Source of the DNA: Spirogloea muscicola
Taxonomy: Eukaryota > Streptophyta > Zygnematophyceae > Spirogloeales > Spirogloeaceae
Reading direction: 5' to 3'
Length of the DNA: 12,386 nt
NCBI GenBank assembly: GCA_009602725.1
Contig: WELB01000327.1
Location: 99,441-111,826, forward strand
The position numbers and the translations under genes are program-made. This document shows positions 1-10,612 of the stretch, one piece after another. Within the stretch, counting starts at the first letter, position 1; the number at the start of each line of letters is the position of its first letter. The notes beneath the pieces were generated by a model, which ran no database searches, was not told the origin of the DNA, and worked only from the letters and a program-made list of their open reading frames with translations.

Positions 1-446
1 GCCGCGGTGGAGCCCGAGCTCGGCCTCGGCCTCCCGGGCTCCTCCTCCACCGGCGGCAGCGGCGGCGCCCCGCCCTCGCCCGCCACCACGCCGCTGTCCG
101 CCGCCGAGCTCGTGCGCCCCCAGGCGCGCCACTGGACCGAGTCCGATGCCGTGTCGGCGGGCCCCACGCGCGGCAAGCGGTACAAGGGCGTGCGGCGCCG
201 CAAGTGGGGCAAGTGGGTGTCCGAGATCCGGGAGCCGCGCAAGCGCACGCGCATCTGGCTGGGCTCCTTTGACACCGCCGAGGCCGCGGCGCGGGCGTAC
301 GACGTCGCCGCCTTCCGGCTGCGGGGTGCCAAGGCCTACCTCAACTTCCCGGACCGACTGCGCGAAAGCCTGATGCTCGGCGTGCCGGCGCCCAACCTGC
401 CCACCAGCCTGGCCCCCGGCCTCCAGCAGGCTCAGCCGCCGTCGCC

Positions 447-487
<41 letters not shown>

Positions 488-921
488 TGGTGCAGCAGCA
501 GCAGCAGCAGCTGCAGCTGGTGCAGCAGCTGCAGCTGCAGCAGCAGCAGCAGCAGCAGCGCCAGCAGCAGCAGCAGGTGTCACATGCCCTCTCCCTGCCC
601 CTCACCGGCTTGCAGGGCCTCAACCTCTCCCTGCCGGGCTTCTTGCAGCCGCCCGACCTCAACTTCAACCTCCCCGGCTCTCCCAGCTCGGCCTTTGCAC
701 CTCCCTCCCAGCTGGCCACGCTGCAGGCCCTGCAGGCGGCAGGCGCCCGGCCGGACCTCGCCTGGCTTGCTCAGCAACTGCAGCCGGTAGACTACACGTG
801 GCCGCCTAGCCTGTCGACGGCGCAGCAAGCCCAGCAGGCGCAGCAGCAGCAGCAGCAGCACCAGCAGCTGCTCCTGCTGCAACAGCGCCAGCAGCAGGAG
901 CAGCAGCAGCAGCAGCATCAG

Positions 922-989
<68 letters not shown>

Positions 990-1652
990 CCAGCTACAGC
1001 AGCAGCAGCAGCAGCAGGAGGAAGAGCAGCAGCAGCAGGCTGTGTCAAACCACGTGCAGGGCCAGCCTCTGGCACGGCCACAACCCCAGCTGCCTTTTGA
1101 GACATCCCAACAGCTGCACGCGCTGCCAGCGTGGTTGCTGTCTAGCTTGCAGGCCCAACAGCAGCAGCAGGCCCAGCCGCCTTCTGCCCCAGAGCCAGCA
1201 CTGCTGTCGGCCTATGCATCAGGGCTCGGAGGTCAGGGCTCCAATGTGGCTGGCCAGCCGGCGCCCCACGAAAAGCACGGCCAGATGGGGGAGTCCAGCT
1301 CTGCTGACGATAAAGATGGGTATGCTCCCCGAAACCCCCAACCCCGCACAGCACTGCCTTGCCGCCTCATTCTTGCTTTGTTCCTGCTCGGTAGGCAGCT
1401 CGGATCTCCAGCTTTGTGCTGTTTGGTTGGGCTAACAAGCCTCAGTCTGCGTCACGTCCTGCTCATGCCAATGCCAGTGTGATCCGTGCTTGCTGCTACA
1501 GGCCCAAGTACCTGGCGGAGATGGTGATGGGGCTGCTCAATCCCTCGCAGCCCAGCCTCTTGACTCCCATCATGGGAGCTCGCATGGGAACCCCGACGGA
1601 GGTGGAGCCTCCGCAGGCAGGACCAGCAGAACACCAACTTTGGCCCTACTGA
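1..1652 (+). CDS. AP2/ERF transcription factor, DREB type, polyglutamine-rich (5'-partial)
   Basis: Predicted nuclear DNA-binding transcriptional regulator. The frame is open from base 1 and no ATG is seen (codon 3 is GTG), so the true start lies outside the window. Exons are 1-1319 and 1502-1652; joined they give 489 residues plus TGA stop. The single AP2 domain covers residues 61-117 (bases 181-351), with [24 protein letters not shown] and YLNFP. Within KWVSEIRE the valine (73) and glutamate (78) sit at domain positions 14 and 19, the DREB signature. Two long glutamine-rich tracts follow. Between them lie two LxLxL motifs (LSLPL, 589-603; LNLSL, 619-633) and a DLN-type stretch (655-675), which resemble EAR repression motifs. 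The second exon encodes a short tail starting [17 protein letters not shown]2 identity is certain, DREB class likely, and repressor activity inferred. Target genes cannot be told. Confidence 0.9.
448..582 (+). repeat. CAG/polyglutamine tract 1
   Basis: Thirteen uninterrupted CAG codons (448-486) are followed by glutamine-rich sequence interrupted by leucine, valine and arginine codons. The pure CAG run makes it a candidate for length variation. Every codon phase of the repeat lacks stops on both strands, which creates long spurious polyalanine, polycysteine and polyleucine frames. Confidence 0.95.
838..1043 (+). repeat. CAG/CAA polyglutamine tract 2
   Basis: A second glutamine-rich region lies in the same coding frame. 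Its longest pure run is 23 glutamines (919-987), and it holds several CAA codons that break the CAG purity, with His, Arg and Glu interruptions around it. Tracts of this kind in plant regulators are often flexible activation or condensate-forming regions; that role is an inference here. Confidence 0.95.
1320..1501 (+). other. Intron in the AP2/ERF gene
   Basis: GT-AG intron of 182 bases: donor GGTATGCT, acceptor TGCTGCTACAG. Phase is consistent: GG before the donor plus G after the acceptor make a glycine codon, and the downstream frame then runs open to TGA at 1650-1652. Reading straight through would instead end at 1482 with a hydrophobic tail untypical of this family. Transcript data could show whether intron retention produces that alternative end. 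Confidence 0.75.
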
Positions 1653-2976
1653 CACAAGCATGTCGGCGCACCCGTCCACACCGAGGAACGCCGCCGACTG
1701 GCTTGTGTCCGGCCAACCCCTTTGCCCACGGGATACCCCCATATCTCCTCCCCCCCTTAAGTCCCCGCCCTCCGGGGTCCCATTGCCTTCGTAATTGGTG
1801 TCCAGCTTCATGACTCTTTGTCGACACCCTAGGGCGACTCTCCAACCCCGAGGCTTCATTCTGCTTGCCCCATTCCGGTGGCTGCCCGGGTTGATGGAGT
1901 ACAAAGAGCTCATGCAGCAGACTATTTGTTTTGGCGCCTGCTCTGCTTTCGTTGCAGCAGGTCGCTTGTAAGTCGATGCTCACCCTATTTCTCAGACCTC
2001 AAAAAGAAGGTCCAGACAGGCTCACCTGTGCAGATTGATGCACGGCAGTGCAGCCCTTCGCCTGATGGAGGGGAATGTATTTTACCTTTGCCCAACAATT
2101 GGATACGCAGCAGCATATGCTGCAAGCCTGTCCTTTGCACTGCAGTTGCAGGTGTGGAGCTTCTAGTTGCTGAGGCCGACTGAGGTTGCTGCTATGCTTG
2201 GGTGGGTTTAGTTAGGAGTACATTTGGTGAGTGAGATCAGGAGACAGAGCAAGCCCTGCCTGCGAAAGACACACAGAAGACGTTGCTGTGCGGATGATGA
2301 AGATGGGCGGCAGGCAACATAAGCAAAGACTGATCATGGTAAGATCACGGTATTGAGGGCCGCCTAAAGAAACTGGCGGGGACTCCCTCCCTGCTGCTGC
2401 ATATTCTGGCTGGCCGTCACTTACTCCTGGAGTTACTTGGTGGGTATCAAAAGTACCTAGTAGTTTTTCTTGGGGGTTTGTCCTCTTTTACGCGGCTTCC
2501 TCCCAAACCTTGTTTGTCCACTCTGTTGGACTCATCTGGCAACGTCCCCTTTCACAGCCGCACTTGAGCTTCGGGCAGCCGCTTCTCTGTGGAAGCGCAG
2601 CAGTCTCCTCTTTCATTCTTTACGCAGTTAACAGGACATTTGTAAGGCTAGAAATGGCCTCCAATTCAGTTTCATGCGTACCGCGCGCCTTCTCTCTTTG
2701 AGGTGTTGAACTGGGTGACTTACTCGGGTGCCCGTAGGCCAAGGTAGGGTGCGATTGCGAAGTCGCCGACGGCTTGTGGAGGCACTGGGCGGGCTGGCAC
2801 TTCATGGCCGCCCGGGGGCTGCTCAAGCGCTTAGCTTCCCTGGGCACCCCTCGCGCGCGGCCGCTGTGAAAGAAAGCGGCTGCTGATATGAAAGAATCGG
2901 CTGTGAAAGCTGCTGTGGAGCTGCTAAAAAAGAAAGCGGCTGCTGGAGTGAGCCAGCTGCTCCAGGTCCGAGCAGC
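1653..2976. other. Gene-free stretch: AP2 3' region and AAA-gene upstream region
   Basis: I find no convincing coding exon here. The first part is presumably the AP2 3' UTR; a TGTAA motif near 1967 could act as a polyadenylation signal if the organism uses the chlorophyte-type signal. An open frame at 1878-2183 shows no recognisable domain. The last 180 bases contain short GAAAGCGGCTGCT duplications (about 2871 and 2933) and two small upstream ORFs. Missing 5' exons of the AAA gene could hide here, but I could not identify any. Confidence 0.5.

Positions 2977-2980
<4 letters not shown>
2804..2980 (+). other. Two short upstream ORFs before the AAA+ gene
   Basis: An ATG at 2804 (context TTCATGGCC) opens 21 codons ending in TGA at 2867-2869. 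A second ATG at 2888 in the same phase opens 30 codons rich in Ala, Lys and Val, ending in TGA at 2978-2980. That stop overlaps the proposed AAA start codon (ATG 2977-2979) as ATGA. The second peptide looks helix-forming, so this could instead be a misread N-terminal exon of the AAA protein. Function is speculative. Confidence 0.25.
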
Positions 2981-6325
<3,345 letters not shown>

Positions 6326-6413
6326 GCGTGGCCGGGGGGGGGCGCGTGGGGCGAGAGGGGCGGCGAGACGCTGGGGGGGAGAGCCGAGCGGCCAGGCGCG
6401 CCGCCCCAGGCAA

Positions 6414-6740
6414 GTGAGCTTCCTCTTCCTCTTCTCTGATTTGCGGCTGCTTAGCAGGGGTTACTGAGTAATTTGTAGCTGCTTTCTTTCTTTGTGTGCT
6501 TTGGTTTCTTAGCGCTTCCTCTGGCTTCCTCTGGCCCCCTTCTCGTTCTTTGTTCATTCTTTTTTGGGCTGGCTTGTCCAGCCCCTATCCTCAATGGGCG
6601 AGCCCTTTCTTCNTCATTTCTGCTGCTTCGCCTTAGGGCTTCGCCTGGCTTCCCCCCCCCTCTTCTTGTACTCTGTTCATTCTTTTTTGGGCTGGCTGTT
6701 CCAGCCCATATTCTCAATGGGCGAGCCCTTCTTCTTTTGG
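6414..6740 (+). mobile_element. 5'-truncated retroelement remnant (3' end only)
   Basis: The frame before the TGA at 6465-6467 reads SDLRLLSRGY. The retroelement protein at 11652-12386 ends SDLHLLSRGY: nine of ten residues match although six codons differ silently. After the stop comes T-rich sequence with two copies of a stem-loop tail also found at 10409, 11390 and 11602. It starts about 90 bases after the AAA stop codon, so it may form part of that gene's 3' UTR. The left boundary is uncertain and no target-site duplication was identified. Confidence 0.6.
6552..6735 (+). repeat. Tandem pair of retroelement stem-loop tails, about 123-base period
   Basis: GTTCATTCTTTTTTGGGCTG occurs at 6552 and again at 6675. 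Each copy continues into a hairpin: GGGCTGG (6566-6572) pairs with CCAGCCC (6578-6584), and GGGCTGG (6689-6695) pairs with CCAGCCC (6701-6707). Both end in TCAATGGGCGAGCCCTT. Sequence before each copy (CTTCGCCTGGCTTCC versus CTTCCTCTGGCTTCC) is also similar. An unresolved base (6613) lies between them. Confidence 0.85.
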
Positions 6741-7014
6741 CCCCTTCGGATCTCGTCGTTCCGGCTGGCTGCTCATGGCCCTTGCCCCCTTGGGAGAGCG
6801 ACATTCTTTCCACCTACCATTTGGCGACCAGGGCTTGGCCCCCGCTCGCTGCAGTAGCTGTTGCCCGAACCATGCGTTGGCTTGGATTGGCCACCCTTCC
6901 ATCATTCCATGCGCACACCCCGCGCGCGTCCCCTGTCCTCCTCCGGCGACTGCAGGCGGGGCGAGGCGGCCTGGGCACTGACTCCTCCGACCCCCCGCGC
7001 CCCCGCGCCGCCGC
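6741..7014. other. Intergenic region upstream of the CHRD gene
   Basis: No coding exon is supported. The segment becomes increasingly C- and G-rich toward 7014 and presumably carries the promoter and 5' UTR of the next gene. I see no clear TATA box in a suitable place. Confidence 0.4.
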
Positions 7015-8239
7015 ATGACGCCCCCCCGCCCGCCGCTGCGCCTCCTCCTCCTCCTCCTCCTCCGCGCCGCCCTCCGCCTCCCCCCCCTCCCCTTCCCCCC
7101 CGGCGGCGCCCTCGCCTACCAGCGCAGCAACGTCTTCCACTTCAAGCTCTACGGCGCCAGCGTCCTCAGCGGCTACCCCGCCGACCCCGACGGCTACGGC
7201 ACTGCCAAGCTCACTTTCGACACCCAGGTGCGCCGCGCCCACCAGCTCCTCCCCCTCCCTCTCCCCGCGCCCCCGTGTCCCCGACTTGTGTCCGCTCCTC
7301 TCCGCGCCAGAAGCCGCGCACGAGCGTGCGACTCGCCACCCAGTCACCACAGATCCGCTCCTCCCGACGTGCTGCCCTGCTTGCGCGAGTGCTCCCGCAC
7401 GCGGACAATCCCTGCCGAATGCCACCTAGGCCCTCTGCTTCGAAGCAAGAGTTTCCAGGGATGGCAGCACAGACTGGCCAGCCGAGCAGCGTATGCGAGG
7501 ATGGGAAAGTAGCGAGGAGTGCTTTCCTCACCACCCCACTCTGCCGCACTGACAAGGGACAGACAGCTCGTCCTGCCTGGACACGAGAATACACAGGCTT
7601 GCTTAAGGACATGAGGACAGCGGCTGTTCGTGTGCTCAGACGCACTGAAACCCTCATGAAGCGCTGCAATGTGCTGCCGACTGCATGCAGATGGAGACCG
7701 TGTCATTTGAGTTCACTCTGTGTCGTATATCCGAGCCCGGGCAGATTGACATATCCTTGGGGGATGAAGACCATGGCGACCAGTGCCAGATCCTTGATCT
7801 CATGGTAGACAGCGACGTCCAAGGTGTGGCTTCCAAACATCCAAACAGCACTCTGGCATGCAGCTGCACGTGTAACACACGTGTAACACTTTGTCCACCG
7901 CCTGCTGTGACATAGTTACGCAAGGCTCGGCTGTGAGGTGTACCAAACCCTAAAGCCCAAATGTCTGCTGAAGTGCACCATCAGAACTTGGCTTGTGCAG
8001 TGAAATGCATAGATGGTGGTGGCAGCAGCGGCAGCGAAGGCGGGTATGACATCAAGGGCTGTCGTCACATTGACGATGACGACCTTCGAAGCATCCTGAG
8101 TGATCCAGAGGACTACCATGTCACAGTCATCAATCGTGAATATTCTTATGGAGCTTTACGAGGCCAACTGCAGCTTGAGGATACTGGGGTTCAAGTATCG
8201 TACTCTGACGCCAACAGGAACAGGGATAGTAACCCCTAG
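7015..8239 (+). CDS. Secreted CHRD-domain protein, 3 exons
   Basis: Exons 7015-7227, 7691-7823 and 8001-8239 join in frame to 194 residues plus TAG. The N terminus is a signal peptide: arginines, then seven leucines, and a likely cleavage after GGALA near residue 35. The mature part fits a CHRD (chordin-type) fold: FHFKLYGASVLSG and GTAKLTFDTQ, then ETVSFEFTLCRIS, then DDDLRSILSDPEDYHVTVIN and GALRGQLQ, the usual end of the domain. The central loop is Gly/Ser-rich (GGGSSGSEGG). Introns are GT-AG, 463 and 177 bases, phases 0 and 1. CHRD domains are widespread beta-rich extracellular modules without a settled enzymatic role. Domain assignment is good; function unknown. The third exon's acceptor is the least certain junction. 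Confidence 0.72.
7867..7888 (+). repeat. Perfect 11-base tandem duplication
   Basis: The unit CACGTGTAACA occurs twice without a gap, inside the second intron of the CHRD gene. Each unit contains a CACGTG G-box core. It could be regulatory or a replication-slippage duplication. Confidence 0.9.
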
Positions 8240-8805
8240 CGGCTCATTATTCTTGAAAGCGCCCTTTCCAATAACAAGGGGGGTTGCTTTGCAGTAAGGT
8301 ACATTGTCTATAAACAGCAATATCCACCAGAGGAAAACATATCATTCACCATATCATGTGTTTGTAGTCATGCCTTGCACAAATGTGCACAAAGTGATCT
8401 CTACCGAAGGTAAAGTCTCAAAGTGCAAATTCGTCTAGAGAATGTCCTCTGTAGAGATCTGCCAATATGTCTGTGCGAACACAGTACACAGTAAGCTTCA
8501 GCGGCATATGATAGAAGTCGTAGCAAAGTAGAACTTATCATCTGTGATTTGGGGTTGCGGGAATCAAGGTGTGGTTCTATGCAATTGTTTGGCTTTGGGG
8601 TGTTCTTAGATGCAGGGTGGCGATTAATCTGTACTCTTGCAACCTACCCAACACTCCCAGATCTCTCAGATTGGTCAGGTAAATTTGCCATTAAGTAGGG
8701 TAAGGAAACAACATATTTTCTGACATTGTTACCGTTGTCCTTCGACATAAGTCGCAGTAGTGACTATCGTGGCTGACCAACTCAAGTACTGACTCAAGAA
8801 ATGAC

Positions 8806-8834
8806 TAAACCCTAAACCCTAAACCCTAAACCCT
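8806..8834 (-). repeat. Interstitial telomere repeat, (AAACCCT)4
   Basis: A T followed by four perfect AAACCCT units, i.e. the C-rich strand of the plant-type telomere repeat TTTAGGG. Four units exceed the one or two seen in ordinary promoter telo-boxes. Orientation on the plus strand is that of a left chromosome end. Confidence 0.95.
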
Positions 8835-8847
8835 GTCTGACTCAGAC
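8835..8847. other. Palindrome next to the telomere-like array
   Basis: GTCTGA-C-TCAGAC is a perfect inverted repeat with six-base arms, starting at the first base after the fourth AAACCCT unit. It may be a breakpoint or integration footprint, or chance. Confidence 0.6.
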
Positions 8848-9387
8848 AGTCAAAAACTGTTTACTTAGTCCCATACTTAACAACGCCCTGGACGTCGATT
8901 GGCTACCCCCTGTAAATCTTTGACTCCACGAATACAACCCCGACATGTACTGCTCTTTTTGAAAGCCAGGATATATATTACAAATTACAATGCTCTCGGA
9001 GCAACATGTCTTTCCAAACAGGCTTCGTAGAAATAGCCTTGAGAAGTAGTGCTTACAAGGTATCCTTCAGCAGCCAATCTGACAGTGTATCTGGCAACCA
9101 ACTCCCCTATGAAGTAGTCTGCAGGTATCGTGTAACAAAGTCAATTATCCAGACAACGCTGAGTCACAACACTAAAAGAACTCACTTATCCACAGTAAAT
9201 GCACATCCTGACAGAGTCCTTATCACGCTCACGCAGGTCTAGTTTTCAAAGGACAAGCATCACTAGTGTCATGCATGCTGGAGAGATGGATGTAAGCAGG
9301 AGCCACTTCCAACCAGCAAGTGAAATTAGAGACGAAGTTCAGCAATCATGACCTCATATATTTTCTGTGGTTGTCCTGTATGTCAAG

Positions 9388-9921
9388 CATTTCGGCTTAA
9401 ATGTAAATTCATTGGTGGGGATTACGGGCGCATATGCTGGCGCTGCCGTCATGTTCATCATCCCTGCTTGCCTTGTCCATTGCTCAAGGATGTACGTGTC
9501 CATCCTTGATGCGCTCTACATTATTGTACATTCTATGTTCTGTGTGCTGGTTGATCCAGTCGTCTGCTTTACCAAGATGGGCTGTTTGCTGCTGATGTGC
9601 TCCCTGCCAGCTTCTCTCTTCAATGCTTCATCACGTCCCTGAACTTCATCACGTCGCAATGACTGACGATTGATGTCAAGGGGGCAGCCTCTGAGACGAT
9701 GTGCCTATCAAATGTGCAGGACGGTTGCCCAAGACTTCAGGGGCAGAGAACCAATACATGAGAATGGCACGACACATCCGCCACTTTATTTAGCGCACAA
9801 TCCCCACCCTCTAAATATTCATGCTAGCCCCTTCAAAGGACGGACTTGGGTGTGTCTCTTGGTCATCATGGCTGTATTAGCCTTGCTATTTAATACGTAT
9901 GAGAAGGGCATTACAGGCTAG
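9388..9921 (+). pseudogene. C-terminal fragment of a multi-pass membrane transporter (amino-acid-permease-like)
   Basis: Two exons, 9388-9491 and 9828-9921, join in frame through a GT-AG intron (donor GATGTACGTG, acceptor ATGCTAG; AT plus C makes an isoleucine codon) and end in TAG. The joined product is about 65 residues with two hydrophobic segments: NSLVGITGAYAGAAVMFIIP followed by ACLV, and WVCLLVIMAVLALLFNT. The GAYAGAAVMFIIPA pattern resembles late transmembrane helices of amino acid/auxin permease (AAAP) family carriers, which normally have about ten or more helices. No upstream exon with transmembrane helices is visible in the preceding kilobase. It is therefore either a 5'-truncated gene copy or the end of a gene whose front lies across a very long intron or a misassembly. 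Family call is tentative. Confidence 0.4.
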
Positions 9922-10380
9922 CAATCTTCACTCTTTCTTGGATAACACAGCCCTGGTGACATATCGTCGCTTCAGCTTTTGGAGGAGCGGAAGATTCCCG
10001 TATGTGGATGTAAAGCCGCAGATGCAGATCTGCATATCGCACGGTCCTTTGCATGCCACTCTGCTTTACGGCAGTGTCAGTGCCATAGATCTGGCTAACC
10101 TTAAGACGGACTCACAAGTAATTGGTATATCTAAGGGCTCACAGGACTGCCAGGCGCCCGACAGCCTTCAGACATGAAAATGAATCTGTGAATGATAGTC
10201 AAGGGTGAAGGGTTGTGTGTTGAGGTCCTGAGTCCCGACCTAGGTGCGGGTTCCATACCGAGGATATAGGGAAGGATCGGGGTATTGGGATCCAGGTCAG
10301 GGAATCAAAGTTCAGGATTGTGGAGTTGGATAAGGGTTGGCTTGTAGGTTTGTTGCATGGACCGTAGTGTGGTTCTTTTT
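9922..10380. other. Gene-free stretch
   Basis: This is probably the 3' flank of the transporter fragment, then a G-rich stretch (about 10200-10370) with recurring GGGT/AGGG words. A frame at 9899-10177 has no recognisable motif. No RNA gene was detected by eye. Confidence 0.4.
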
Positions 10381-10456
10381 CGGCACCTCTTTCTTTGGCT
10401 TGGCACATTGTCCATTCTTTTTGGGCTGGCTTTGCCAGCCACTCTTCTCTGTGGCA
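10381..10456 (+). mobile_element. Retroelement 3' tail fragment abutting a telomere array
   Basis: TTGTCCATTCTTTTTGGGCT begins at 10409 and runs into a perfect hairpin, GGCTGGC (10424-10430), loop TTT, GCCAGCC (10434-10440). It is nearly the same tail as at 6552, 6675, 11390 and reverse 11602. After ACTCTTCTCTGTGGCA the sequence passes without spacer into TTTAGGG repeats. No coding end (LLSRGY-type) was seen before it, so the fragment is very short. Left boundary approximate. Confidence 0.6.
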
Positions 10457-10526
10457 TTTAGGGTTTAGGGTTTAGGGTTTAGGGTTTAGGGTTTAGGGTT
10501 TAGGGTTTAGGGTTTAGGGTTTANGG
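10457..10526 (+). repeat. Telomere repeat array, (TTTAGGG)10
   Basis: Exactly ten units on the plus strand, the last written TTTANGG with an unresolved base at 10524. Orientation is that of a right chromosome end. The array follows directly on a retroelement tail and is followed, from the unresolved base, by unrelated GC-rich sequence. Confidence 0.97.
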
Positions 10527-10612
10527 CGGCGGCGGTGGGCCGGGGCGGGCAACGGCGGCGACGGCGGCGGCGGCGGCGGGGGCGGAGGCGGCGGAGGCGG
10601 CGGGGGGCGTGG
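10524..10612 (+). repeat. GGC-rich simple-sequence tract
   Basis: Imperfect GGC/GGA/CGG trinucleotides with runs of three or more G, starting at the unresolved base that ends the telomere array. Many closely spaced G-runs make a G-quadruplex possible on the plus strand. No stop-limited gene is supported. Confidence 0.85.

Larger units (their letters stand above)
8240..9387. other. AT-richer gene-free region with a short telomere-like array
   Basis: Base composition shifts visibly toward A/T compared with the flanking genes. I found no exon with recognisable domains on either strand. An open frame at 9006-9242 has a normal ATG but no known motif, hydrophobic pattern or spliced partner. The first part probably includes the CHRD gene's 3' UTR. 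The region contains the CCCTAAA array at 8806 and the adjoining palindrome. Confidence 0.5.

Noticed and set aside
341-1105. Long minus-strand frames rich in Ala, Cys or Leu opposite the AP2 gene
   Set aside because: They are antisense readings of CAG repeats and the AP2 coding sequence, with no domain and extreme low complexity.
6861-7808. Plus-strand frame of 315 codons, proline- and arginine-rich
   Set aside because: It overlaps the CHRD exon in another phase. Composition follows C-rich DNA, and the CHRD frame has a signal peptide and domain matches.
7948-7960. Possible telomere-like AAACCCTAAAG near 7948
   Set aside because: Only one and a half units; a single telo-box-sized match is expected often and is not treated as an array.
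9006-9242. 78-codon frame starting with a normal ATG
   Set aside because: No domain, signal or membrane segment, and no splice partner. It is not long enough to be significant in stop-poor context.
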